64,000 bases of DNA from assembly GCA_000349905.1 (NCBI GenBank), contig KB722742.1, forward strand, positions 798,354 through 862,353, given 5' to 3'. Position 1 is the stretch's first letter. The number at the start of each line of letters is the position of its first letter. Source of the DNA: Volvariella volvacea V23. Its lineage: Eukaryota; Basidiomycota; Agaricomycetes; Agaricales; Pluteaceae. The notes beneath the pieces were generated by a model that did no database searches, was not told the DNA's origin, and saw only the letters and a list, made by a program, of their open reading frames with translations. The position numbers and the translations under genes are program-made. Below are positions 22,921 through 33,857 of the stretch, in pieces.

Positions 22921-25871
22921 GAGCTGGCTAGGGCTCTATCAACTCCTTTCATCCAGACCAGAACACCAATGAACCCTCGCATGGGAGGGCAGCTGACGAA
23001 TCTTGACGAATTATCATGATTCTTGATGAATATTATGCCTCTCGTCAACGAAAACACGACCCGCTACGACCCGCATTCGACATGTAATGAAAGCCTCGAC
23101 GGCAAGACCCATCGAAAATGATGCTCTCTCATCAGGGCTTTGGGAAGTTGTGGGCTTGGACGTAGAGACGCATACACGCAGCAAGCCCGTTGCGACGAAT
23201 CCGACTGATTCTCCGTCTTCATTTGACATGAGGACGTCCTCTATGAGGGCAATGCCGTCTTGTTGTTATAGCGTCGTTTAGAGTCCGTATCTTGATGGTA
23301 TGGATTCCTACTTTCGCTCCTCAACGCGTTTCCCGGATGCCCATATTGGCAATCTTACACCGATTGTTCTAGCAACGACGGACATGCTACAGTAGCGTTG
23401 TGAGGTTTCCCTCCATATTTTTGTAATAATGTAATGCCTGCTCTATCATTGCAATTTGCCGTTGTCTTGATTTTCTGTATTGGACATCCACCCATTGTTC
23501 AACATCCGTCTCTGTATGTATCCGCATCGCTTACTCACTCCGTTCCTTGTTTCCCTAGCCACGAATACCTCTACCCTTCCATAACTACTCCCTGTATATC
23601 GTTTCAATTCAGATATCCAAGTATTCAAAGCTCAGTCCACTACTCGGGCGACGCATCCTCCGTGATGCAGTGCTCGCCTAGTCTCCTATTGTGCCCGCAC
23701 CGCCAGGCTCAGAGGTTGAGATCCACACTGATTTCAATTCAATCCAGTGAATTGGAAATGCGTAGCTTCGTAAGTCGCCGTATTCCTTACACATGAAAGT
23801 TTACCCTTTCACCTTTGGCTCCTTCTTATGACCAATCACCCTATGCCGATCAGCCCTTCAGCAACGGATCGGACGCAGAGATGGGAGAAGTTACTTGAAA
23901 AATCCGCGTATCATCATGTCGCTGTTTCCTCTGAGAAACATGTTTGAAACCCATCCTATGAAGTACTTCGTCATCGCTACGTTTATTGATGCATATGAAG
24001 GCTCCGGAAACCAATAGCCTAGAAGCTAAACAGTTAGAGGCTTTCACAGACCGCTGACTCCCTTCTTCGTGGATCAGGAAGTCCGGAACGGAGTGATTTC
24101 AGGGAACGTGAAGAGCAGGCTCTGGATTCTAGGCTTGTGAACTAAAAATGATTGCAAGGTAGAATGGAGTATAGGAAGGAGCTCGGAGAAAGGGCAAAAA
24201 AGATAAAGTCAACGCCGGACGCTAGGACCCATCCTATCTCACGTCAGATGGGAGAGATCGCATTTTCGATTGTATGCATTGAACTGATATTAAATCGATA
24301 GCCTAGCTTAGGTTTCGATAGACCCAAATATCACCTCATCATACACGTGTTAAACACGTTGTATCATCAGAACACTATTTTCGTCAGGTGTGGTACGTAT
24401 ACAAACCGTATGGGCGGGCATTTGAGAACTTTATTTCTGCGTTATCAACGTCGAATTGAAGGGAAAGGGTGTGGGTTAGCTTCTTGGCCCGATGTTCCCA
24501 GCACTGTTAGCGCTCTGGGTGCTTCGGCGTTGGGGCTTGAAATACATTGGAAGGTACATATGACCCAGATGGGTTCATCAATAGTTGATGCAGGGCTCTT
24601 GATTCATCCTTATCCCCCGAAATTGAGCGTAATCTACAATAAGACGAAGGCAAAACGCACAAGCTCGGCGAACACTCCACCAGTTTTCGATTGCTTTGTT
24701 TCACGCTTCTGCGCCGTTGTGTTGCGCACAAAACAAAGGTCCAAGTTGCGTTATTTCAGAATGCTGCTACGCGTGTTGGTCTTTGAATGAGCACGTGTAC
24801 AACGACGAGTCACGGTACCATTGGTCCACAGACAGAACCAACAGGTGAGGGTACGTCAGACTCCCCAACACAGAAATCGAACTTCCTGTTTTGCCTCTCG
24901 TCCTGCTGATGGTCGGATGCTGAGACGGGTAGCGATTGGATTGGATAATAATGTAATGCTATTTGTGGTCGATTTTTAGATCTCTATTCACCAAGATGGA
25001 ATTATTGAAACCGGATTTTGAAATGGACTTAGATGAAAGGATTTCCGTCGATGACCCTTTGAAATCACCTGCTCCTTGGGCCCAACTTGCCCCGCTATGT
25101 CTATTCTAATAGGACCTTACTCACCTTGTGTTACGACTTGCCTATTCTCCGGACTCAGACTGAACTCGATACGTCGTCGACTTGATCCCTTAATTTCACG
25201 AAGGCACTACGGCTCCGCTTGAGTATGTCCGGTATATTTTGTCTTTGGAACTCCTTCTCGCAAGTGAATAGAGGAATAGAGGCCGAAATCATGTAAGGCA
25301 GTTGGAGCGGCAAGGTAGCCCACCGAGGCAATCCTATCACAGTTCTAAATCTATTTGCAATTCCGCATACACAAAGCCAAGAACGTTAGCTATCCTTCTA
25401 CGAGGTCGTTGTGTCAAAGAGCATCATATGAGCAACTGCGAGGGTATGACCAGTCCTTTGATTGAGGTGGCATGCCAGATAAAACAACCCTTATGTTCCA
25501 GCCACCAAATGGACCGCATGCATGTTTATGAATGAGGTCAGTCAACTCACGACTTAACCCCAGGAAGTCACTTTCGTGCATCGATGAAATCAATTGACGA
25601 TGTGAAGAGTCCAACATAGTCTGCCGTTAATTCCATGCAGGTACCAAGCCAGGCTCTTACATTGAGAGCATCCCCTGGATCAACCTGCCGCTGTTACAAG
25701 GGTTCTAACGCCTTTGTTCGTGCCCATTGGAGAGTATGCACTATAAGCTATAGGACATTCGTTGTTCTCTGCACTAGGGGGTCAATGACCCAAAATGGCA
25801 ATTGAGTTTCCGCTTTTCCCTCACTCACCTAATGCTAATATGGATGAGGTATGGTGAGACGGAACGCAGAC
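22921..25871. other. Gene-poor stretch
   Basis: About 3 kb with no recognisable gene on either strand. The largest frames have no domain content (plus 24347-24790 opens at GTG). Minus-strand ATG frames at 23014-23229 (71 aa), 25155-25340 (ATG at about 25299) and 25414-25617 (67 aa) are of ordinary composition. Several good intron signals lie on the minus strand at 25120-25835: GTGAGT near 25125, GTAAGA near 25665 with an acceptor GGCAG near 25625, and GTGAGT near 25830. They hint at a spliced transcript or a decayed gene there. Confidence 0.35.
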
Positions 25872-26042
25872 CTAGTTCAGCTTAGAAGGCTGAAGGTGCC
25901 CTTCTCGGTCCTGCCCGTGGTCCGCAATTGTAACTAGGTAGCGCTGACTTTCCTGTACTCCCCTTAGTCGCTCTGGTAGATATCCGGTTGCCCTTTGGCT
26001 CCCCGGTGAGGCTTGGCTCGAATTGGGTAGCTTGTTGGCCAT
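25872..26042 (-). CDS. Short ORF (56 codons), unrecognised
   Basis: A complete ATG-to-TAG frame reads MANKLPNSSQASPGSQRATG, continues through ERLRGVQESQRYLVTIADHG and ends in LQPSKLN. The sequence is compositionally protein-like (a charged helix followed by a hydrophobic strand) and contrasts with the noise frames around it, but I cannot assign it to a family. Two short palindromes lie just upstream of its start (26073-26121). It may be a small gene, an exon fragment or a relic of a mobile element. Confidence 0.25.
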   Translation of the reverse strand: MANKLPNSSQASPGSQRATGYLPERLRGVQESQRYLVTIADHGQDREGHLQPSKLN

Positions 26043-26072
26043 TCAGTATATGTGGGTGGCGTCATGAGTAAT

Positions 26073-26121
26073 GGAGTCTTAGACTCCGGATTGCTCCTCC
26101 AGGTAAAGTCCCTAAGGGACT
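26073..26121. repeat. Two adjacent near-perfect palindromes
   Basis: GGAGTCTTAGACTCC at 26073-26087 has 7-bp arms around a 1-nt centre. AGTCCCTAAGGGACT at 26107-26121 also has 7-bp arms around a 1-nt centre. They are 19 bp apart and share the AGTC core and a TTAG/CTAA centre. They could be tight stem-loops or binding sites for a dimeric protein. No coding frame covers them. Confidence 0.6.
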
Positions 26122-27970
26122 AGACTATTGACACCCAACTGAATAGGAGTTAGGTTGAAGGGAAAAGTCTGATAACATCATTTCGCGATGACCCTTAACT
26201 CCCTCCACCAACTTTTGGAGCGGAACAAGGGCACGAGAAAGGAAAGAACTGATCGAAACGGGAAAACTTCGAAGAACAATAGGTGTGAAAGGGCCGGTCA
26301 CAAAGAACGCTTATGGTCAAAAAGATAGTCGGAGTAATTCTTAAGAGTATGCGAAAGAAATGAAAGACAAAAATTGCATTCTCTTCATCATGGGATTATA
26401 CAAGAGCGAAAATAATTGGGATAGCACGAGAACCCACATACCAAGCAGTGTGATATCAAAAAAGCGGCGTAGAGGATTGGGAACCCGGTATTCTCGATAA
26501 TCGGATCCGATTTCGGGTGCCGAGGGTTGGTATGGATGGTGAAAGAAGTGGCGAAAGGACAGGAAGGGATAGAACTGATGGGTGATGGGAATGGGGATAA
26601 TGGAGACCGAGGACTACGCAGCATTGAAAATAAGGCGGCCTAGGTCCGCATCGGCACCGGTAATCAGTGATGAGGATAATGGGAGGAATTGGGTGCTCCT
26701 TTAGAGATATTTCGAGAGAAAGCAGAGAAAGCCCTATAGTTGTAACTGGTGCTAGAATATCGAGAGCCAGTGACGATACCAGTCTGAAAATTGGAGTCGC
26801 AGCCACAGTCGAATTACGGTCCAATTATTGAAAATTTAACATGAATTTGCATTTGTTCACTTGAAGAATGACCGAATCAGGAAGGTTCTTCTCGATCCTA
26901 GCTCGATGGGTATGGGGAAAACGAGGCCTCATTCTGTGAACGCGGTGAGGTCCAGGGGACGATCGAAGGCTGAATGTTAAACCCCCTGTAATGGAAAGAT
27001 CGACGACTTTCCTGCTCTGCGGAGCGTATATTTTTACATTACAGGGCTAATGTTGTTAGTGCCAATCAGTGATGATTGAGTGTTCATGGTCGGAGAAAGA
27101 AAATCGCAGAGCAAGTCGCCAGAATCCCGGTCACAGGTACATTCCAATATGGGAACGTAGACACAGTTGACTGAAGATGTACGATTGAGCAGACGTAATG
27201 CGAGAAGGGTATCAGCCCTCTTGATTACATCCGAAGTCATCTGAATGCCTCGAGAATCGGCTGGGGGCCCGTTATCCTAGTTGCGTGAGCAGAAGTAAAA
27301 CATAACTTTCGAGGTGCGAGGTCAAGTCAAAGCAAGTTTCAGGTCCAGGCAAATTAACGGCTGAGGATACCCAAGCGTCGAGACTCGAGAGGTGAGATCC
27401 AGGGCTTTCGTGCTTTCGTTTGAGACAAGAACCAAGTATCAGACGGGCGGAGCAGTCCTGTGTGGGATGCCACCTTTCGAGACTTGAAAAGTGTACTCCA
27501 ATGACCAGAAGATAGAACCTTCCCGGGCTAGAGCCTGAGATTCAGCCTCGACGGTGTGAGCGGGAAAGCAGAGTACAAAAAAATTGCAGCGGGTTGAAAG
27601 AATTACAGAGATGAGAAGCTAGCAGCCCCAGAGGGCCAGTACGCCATCCTGGAACCGTATCCTGAGTGAAGGGCATCAGCAAAATGAACATCCCATCCCA
27701 GAGGGTCCAAACAGGTGGTGTCAGGGCAATCTCTGTGACATGTGATGTCACGTTACCTCACATCATCAGGATGGATTGGGTCACCTGCGAAGCGCTATCA
27801 GTGTCCGCTGTCATCTCCTCCTCCTCGCGCCTTCAACGTCGGCGGCGACGTCCGCAACATAACTACATTCTCTTGTGATACCTTCTCTATTTTGCTTACG
27901 ATCTCTCTCGTGATTTTGTATTCTTGTTAACCTGTATTAACCGAATTCTTCTCCGCCGACTGCAATCTCA
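26122..27970. other. Gene-poor stretch upstream of the four-helix membrane protein
   Basis: No recognised gene. Minus-strand frames at 26388-26824 and 27542-27751 are short and without family resemblance; one ATG frame of 68 codons (27034-27240, minus) is clean but unassigned. A 10-bp inverted repeat lies at 26984-27046. The segment from about 27830 is pyrimidine-rich on the plus strand and is probably the promoter and leader of the gene that starts near 27971. Confidence 0.35.
26984..27046. repeat. 10-bp inverted repeat with 43-nt spacer
   Basis: CCCTGTAATG at 26984-26993 is the exact reverse complement of CATTACAGGG at 27037-27046. The right arm overlaps the last codons of the 68-codon minus-strand frame at 27034-27240. 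A stem-loop in a transcript, or a binding site, is possible; chance is also possible for one 10-bp pair in a window this size. Confidence 0.5.
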
Positions 27971-29054
27971 ATGTGGTGCGTAAATACCGCCTATTATCTT
28001 ATCCATTCTCTAAGGATAGAGTTGCGCAGGTGCGACAACTGTCTATTAGTATTACCGCTTGTGTGTTCTCCGTGTCTGCGCAAATTCATTTGCTTTCACT
28101 TACATCGTCAATTCATCTGTGTATAGAGAGGGGGTGCTATTGTATGGGGTGTCATAATCGCTGTATGAGTCTCGCAGTGCTTCACAATGTATTTGCACCC
28201 TTATGCGACTGGTCCCGTTTTTAGGCCTATAGCATCGCTGGAGGGATATTTCTCCTGAACCTGGGACAATATTTCTTCTTCTTTTATCCTGAATGGTACG
28301 AGGTCGAATCCACTCCTGTTGCCCAGCCACTGACACGGCCCCCTTCTTTACACCACAGGCAGATATATGGTGGCATTTCCCTCGGTATCGCCGTAGCCGC
28401 TGTGATAACTATCTTGGCTCTGTCAAACGTCAGTGATCTTAATATAACGGGTCTCCCTCTTCGCCGATTGTTCACTTTCATTACGTTCAACAGAAGTCTT
28501 ACATTTGGATTCGTGTCGCAAAGTTCCTTTGGCCATTCATGATCGTGATAAGTGCAATTAGGGCCATCATTATGATTGTGCAACTTCAGAGAAAGTGGGT
28601 TCATTGCTCCGTTTGCTCTAGCGTGCTTTTTGTGATATCTAAGCGTTGAATCGCACATTTCCTTTGTCTCAATAGCAAGGATAAGATCGTTTGGCAATGC
28701 GACAACGGAGGCCAATTGTGGACAGAGTCTGTAGAGGCTGGTTACGAGACCTCTGCGCAACTGCCGGGCGGCTTCTGTGCCTCAGGCTACTCGAGCATTA
28801 ACGCCGCCTTTATTATTGCACTTCTCATTGACCTCGTCTTCCAGGTCAGTAAGCCCGGTGCGGCGCAATTATGCAGTACTCGATGACTCACACACACCCC
28901 AATAGCTCTACATGTTCTTCCTCGCTTGGCGATTCTCAAAGAGATTGGAACACTACTCTACAATGAAGGGGCCCTTCTATGGAGGTAAGGGACATGGCCG
29001 TTGGAAGGTTTCTAGAAATGCTGATCCTAGACCCTAGGCTTTTACAATGCATAA
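27971..29054 (+). CDS. Small four-transmembrane protein (MARVEL/tetraspanin-like topology), function unknown
   Basis: Several short exons on the plus strand encode an integral membrane protein of about 200 aa. TM1 covers GGAIVWGVIIA-AYSIAGGIFL, followed by LGQYFFFFYPEW. TM2 is YGGISLGIAVAAVITILALS, TM3 includes KFLWPFMIVISAIRAIIM. An extracellular-type loop has two Cys (WQCDNGG, GGFCASGY), and TM4 is AAFIIALLIDLVFQLYMFF. The tail RFSKRLEHYSTMKGPFYGG-FYNA ends at stop 29052-29054, after an intron in the GG codon. Two Cys in the last loop and a short Tyr-rich tail are common in small four-TM proteins of basidiomycetes. The 5' part is uncertain: ATGTGGTGC at 27971 followed by a GTAAAT donor is the best start, and one or two tiny exons lie between 28035 and 28180. 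Confidence 0.72.
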
Positions 29055-30420
29055 GCGCTGACAATCTTCTCATCGAAGCCAGGATCCCCTGGTCTGACGG
29101 ACGCTATTTACGAACTGTTACGACTGTTACGACAAGATTAATGACCTGTACTCCGCTCGCTGTATCTCTCCTATTTTCCACTCTTACGAACGATGATGAC
29201 GACCTGCCTATTCAATGAGCTGTATGAGCAAAATTGATGATTGAGGGCGATGACACGCAAGCTCAAAATGGTGAAATGGGATTGATGAACCCGACTAAAG
29301 CCAAACCCAAGATGGAAGGATTGGTGCATTTTGATGCTGGGACGAAAAGAATTTGTCCTTATATTAAAACAACGTTGCATGCCGAGATAGCGGTACAGGC
29401 CGCAACCGGTAAGGATACAAGGTTATGAGGAGAGGCAATGATGGCATTCCCACTGGAGTTGTGACCGAAAACCCTCGGAAACCGGATCTTGATTATGATG
29501 GTGATAATTGTGGATTGGGAGGGGAAAAGGATCGATTGTGGTGGGTGAAAACACGGGATACCGGTGCGATGGTAGACTAGATGAACCTCTGACACCGTGC
29601 AGGGAAGAGGCTGGGACACATAGTACGGTTTGGCTCAAAAGTGATCAGAAGGAACAGCATGCGGAAAATTTATGGATCGACGATTGGGGTGAAAATGGGG
29701 TTGGTTGTTGGACGAGACTGGGAGCGGAATAAGAGGTAGGAATCACGGACGGGGAGAGGACAATTGCGGCTCGGCTAGGTGTCGGGAGGATGTGATGGAC
29801 TATTTCCGCCAAAGTGGCGTAGGGAGGACGGTTCTGGAAGGGCAGATAGTTTGTGGCAAGAAGGGGAGGGGAGACGGAGTTTCCTTGCTGGTGGGTGGGA
29901 AGGGCTTTGGTGGAACAGGGTCCTTCTGTGCAGAATAGCAGAATCAAGATGACTGCCCAATTGGATTGCAAACGCCGAAGCTGAATACCGGGCGAGATGG
30001 CCATCTGCCTCGTGTCCAGGCTGAAATCCCAACGATTCCATCCCTCACAATCTAAGAAATCCCATCAACGCCAACACACTATATAGCACCGATCCCTACC
30101 ACCCACCGTCCACATCCTTCCTCCGCCCCCCTCTCCATCCTCTGACCGTCTTTTTCACGAGTGAATTCCGTGTTCCTTTTTTCAAGCCGTCACCACCGCA
30201 ACACACAAGCTCCCTCACAAGTGTTGTTGTTCTAGTATGTCAACAACAATGTTATTATCCTTTGTCTGATTGTTAACATTGCGCCGCTCCCCTTTATATA
30301 GCGCCCTCGTTGTTTTCAATCTCATTAATTCATCCTACGCCTTCAAGTCGTCGACTCACGAGCTTTTCTCTTTCTTCAACGCCCTCTACTTTCAAGCTGT
30401 CTTCATCACCTCTTTTTGCC
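29055..30420. other. Intergenic with weak ORFs; promoter and spliced leader of bHLH gene 2
   Basis: No recognised gene. A TATA-like ACTATATAGC lies near 30079-30088 on the plus strand, followed by a strongly pyrimidine-rich segment and a likely leader intron (GTATGT near 30236 to TATATAG near 30301). These point to a bHLH transcript start near 30110-30130. Minus-strand frames at 29359-29619 and 29423-29638 are low complexity. The frame at 29645-30004 is listed separately. Confidence 0.4.
29645..30004 (-). CDS. Candidate ORF of 119 aa with signal-peptide-like start
   Basis: The ATG at 30004 on the minus strand opens MAISPGIQLRRLQSNWAVIL, a positively charged start followed by a hydrophobic run (AVILILLFCTEG) and a possible cleavage region. 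The rest is Pro/Ser/His-rich with two adjacent Cys near the end (KFSACCSF). It could be a small secreted protein, but no family is recognised, base composition resembles the non-coding flank, and it would share its promoter region with the divergent bHLH gene. Treat as doubtful. Confidence 0.22.
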   Translation of the reverse strand: MAISPGIQLRRLQSNWAVILILLFCTEGPCSTKALPTHQQGNSVSPPLLATNYLPFQNRPPYATLAEIVHHILPTPSRAAIVLSPSVIPTSYSAPSLVQQPTPFSPQSSIHKFSACCSF

Positions 30421-31467
30421 ATGTCCGCCATGGATTACGACTCCGCCAAGACCTCTGCTTACCTCGATCCCCTTGAATCCACCTCCTTCATCGATAGTGG
30501 ACTGGACTATCTGCAATATCCTCCTTCATCGCCTTCCTTCACTGCCCTCGCCCGTAAGTCTTCCGTTCCGCGGATTTCGGAACTTGCCTGACCAATCTGC
30601 TTCCGTTTTAGTCCCGGCTGCGTCTGGCTCCCCCAATCTCAGCTTCAACGCCTTGAACCTGACAAATACCTTGGGTGATTACACCTACTCCTCCCCTGCC
30701 TTCAGCGCTCCCTCCCCTGCTCGCTCCTACAGCCCATCAGATGGCGCTAGCATCTCGCCCCCCACTCTCACATATGCTTTGAGCAACGAGCTCCCCGCCG
30801 AGTCTATTCCTCAACCCAAGGTATCCGGCAGGACCAGTCGCAGCAGCGGAACCGTGTCTCCCCCGGCTGTCTCTTACCCCGCCAACGTCCCCAGATCGCA
30901 GCGCTACAATCCCATCGCTATTCCTGCCACCAGGGCTAGCGCACGTGCTGCTGCTCAGAGGCGACGATCAAACAGCCAAGATCAAGACGCCAGCGATGAC
31001 GAAGATGAGTTCCACAGCTCTCCTCCTCCTCCAGCCCCTTCCGCGACCAATGACACTGCGTAAGTCACTCTGATCATTCTCAATGATCACTTCGCTCACC
31101 TAGCTCTATTCAGCCGCCGTGAGACCATCCGCAGGCAACGTATCGAGTCCGAACAGAGGAGACGTGACGAGCTCCGAGACGGTTATGCACGTCTCAAGGA
31201 GACATTGCCCCCATCCAACCAAAAGTCCAGCAAAGTCTCCCTTCTTGATCGCGGTAAGTCTCGCCTGCACAAACAGGGAGGTTAGAGTCTGACAACATTT
31301 CTTTAGCTACCAGCCATATTCGCTATGTCGAGACCTGCCGAGATCAACTCGAGCTCCGATTGAAGGCTGCTGAGGCCGAGGTTATCCGCCTTCGCAACGT
31401 CAACGAGGCTTTGATGCTCAGCACCGCTAACCAGCGGGCTGCTGCTTCTCACATGCCCCACTTCTGA
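30421..31467 (+). CDS. bHLH transcription factor (paralogue 2)
   Basis: Exons 30421-30553, 30612-31059, 31114-31253 and 31307-31467 sum to 882 nt, a protein of 293 aa. It starts MSAMDYDSAKTSAYLDPLES. The first 215 residues are disordered, Ser/Pro/Ala-rich, with an acidic patch (DQDASDDEDEF) before the DNA-binding domain. The basic region RRETIRRQRIESEQRRRDEL, helix 1 RDGYARLKETLP, loop NQKSSKVS and helix 2 LLDRATSHIRYVETCRDQ closely match paralogue 1 eight kb upstream. A coiled coil follows (LRLKAAEAEVIRLRNVNEAL) and the protein ends HMPHF. Unlike paralogue 1 it has an extra intron just before the basic region. The intron inside the HLH and the 133-nt first exon are shared. Homo- or heterodimerisation of the two products is plausible. 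Alternative upstream ATG: none in frame. Confidence 0.92.
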
Positions 31468-33857
31468 CTGACGTAGCGTCCGCACTCTACACGCGTTCCT
31501 CTTCAGTCGGATTTGGTAATATCCAAAAAGCCTCTACGCGCAGGCCATTTTCATTACCTTCCCGACATTACGACATTTTCATTCATCTACGACGACACGA
31601 GATTGAAGCCTGCAAGGACAGGTGACGCCGCTTAACTTTATGACACGGACTATCATGTATTATATCTCACGACCATTTCTTCCCCCTGCGGTTTTTATCA
31701 CTGGCACATCCCTTACAAACACATTGGTCGACATCTCACATCCCGCAAACTGATATTCCCTGCAGCTGTGCCGCACACTTCCCACGAGACCGCTTATTTC
31801 ACGAGGACCTGTGGTCCTCACAACTTAGCCAGGTACCACATCCGGAAGTGGAGTGCATCACGAAATTCGACGATTTTGGACCGCCAGACGACGAGCCAGG
31901 CGCGACATTGCTCAAATATCTGCATGCTTGAGGCGGCTTGGTGTATCCGAGTCAGTACCTCGCGTCCGGATGAGTAACAACGCGCCTGTTCTCACTCGGT
32001 CCCAGCACTCGCTTGAGGCGTACGACCCCTTGATTGCGGGTTACGTGCCTCGCGAGCCGATCTAAGCGCAACGTCAATGCTCAAGTACTCTCTCAGTTTT
32101 GCCAATCATGTTTTCGACCTTGGCCACGACCCATACGCCCCCCTTTACGTTCTCGCCAGTGGTGCTTCCGCCTCACGCATTTCCATGAGTTATTAATAGT
32201 GATATGCATTATTCACTCCTCCCACTTTCCCTTTCATGATCATCACATCACCACTCATATCTGCATCACATTTCTATTGCATGCATTGCGCTATTGCCTC
32301 GCTGGTGATAGTGCACATCCGCTCTCATTGTCCCTTGTCCCTTGCTTTGCATTGTTATTCATTCTTTTATTCATCCTACTATCGCGACCCCTCTGTGTTA
32401 CGAGTACGGCTCTATCGGTCAAATACGGCAACCGGTCTCGCTTTTCGATGGCAACTACTTCGAATGCCCCTCAAGAAACGGTGACCACACCTGTGGTTTC
32501 CATCGTTCTCCCCTCACCGCGTGTCATTCGCTGTCTCACGCGTCCTTCGTCGCTCGGTTCAAGGTCTTTCACTGAACTGATTCAGGGAGAGGAGGCCCGA
32601 CCTTGTGCCCTCGTTCTTCGTCTCGCATGGCGCTATCAGCTAGTCTGATACCACCGAAGTCGAGCGAATTGCTTGCAGTGGCCGGTTGGTGTTTTCTGTC
32701 TCGGTGTTGGTTTTTTGGAGGGTTGCGGCCCTGTGCAAGGAGCTGGGATCTCGGATCCACGTAGCGTTGTGGTTGAGGACTTTGGGATTGCAGAAGCAGC
32801 TAGATGCTCCCCAGCTATCGGCCATGTAAGTCCTTTGATATGTCTTCCGAATACTCGGCCTCTCGCTAGTTCGGGTTGGTCGAGTGGTAGACTAGGCGTT
32901 GTCGTCGCTGGGTGTGTTGGTCTTTGGGTTTTGTTTGGATGTGTTCAGAGCTGGTCGATGTCTTGTTCCCGCCGCCACACATAGCGAGATTCATCCGCCT
33001 ACTTGCAAATTCGCCACTCGTATAGCTAGCTACACTCTGGGATTGCTTTCTTTATCCTTTCCGATTCTCCCCTGTCTATTTGTTGTTTATTTAACAGTTA
33101 TCCCGTCTTCCTCTTCTCTCCAACCCGCATGTTTTTGTCAAACTACTTCTGCTTCTGTCGTATCGTGTGTTATGTATCTTGTCATCGCATCAGTATCCCT
33201 ATTTACACTGTTGTATGTAGTACTTGGTACATAATGCAGCGAGCACCATTGCTTTTTTCCTCTTCAATATTGGGCGGAGCAAGTATCATACGAGAGCATA
33301 TCGGTAATGTTTGGTCTGACAGCGGAGAGAAGTGGATCGGATTGAATGAAAGCCTTATCGATGAACAAAGTGGTGACGCCGCTGACGCGTAGTACAGCAT
33401 TCTTATCGTCCGCACGGCTATGATGACGCCTGGTGGGGTAGATAAAGAATGTCTCGCAGGCATTGGTGCAGACGCAGCAGAGCGAATTCCTCCGAGATAA
33501 AGCCTAATTGAGTCACCCCAGAACTGACGGACGCGCCCTTTGACGTAGTCTTCGTCTGCTGCTCTTTTTACTCGCAGTACGTCCAGGCTCCACGCGTTAC
33601 GTTAAAATAAGCAAATTCCAACCTAGAAGGCTCATCTCTGTCAAAACGCTGTTGCTTTGCCTGATCCACCTCTCTCAATCGCACTGAACCAGCCAACGCG
33701 CTCGCCGCCAACCATCTCCCGTGCTTCGATTGCCCTTGTATCTCCACCAATTCATTTGGGCCATATCCGATATCTTGAACTGCTATCATTTCTATCTCGA
33801 AGCTCGTTCAAGCTACGACATTCCACGCCATTCATCCAGGACTGTAATCACCCTACT
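31468..33857. other. Long intergenic stretch between bHLH gene 2 and TBCA
   Basis: About 2.4 kb with no recognisable protein or RNA gene. Many short frames exist on the plus strand; the neatest is a 66-codon ATG frame at 32448-32648 of ordinary composition. The segment directly after 31467 is probably a 3' UTR. The last 300 bp (about 33560-33857) should hold the TBCA promoter. A long non-coding transcript would fit but nothing in the sequence proves it. Confidence 0.4.

Noticed and set aside
24347..24790. 147-codon plus-strand ORF in the gene-poor stretch
   Set aside because: It opens at GTG rather than ATG, has no domain-like pattern and no good splice signals around it.
24344..24797. Two CACGTG E-boxes between the bHLH paralogues
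   Set aside because: The hexamer occurs many times across the window, including inside unrelated coding exons, so these two carry no special weight.
32873..32960. A tRNA-like A box (TGGTCGAGTGG) in plus-strand DNA
   Set aside because: No matching B box (GGTTCGANTCC) at the right distance and no 7-bp acceptor stem can be formed.
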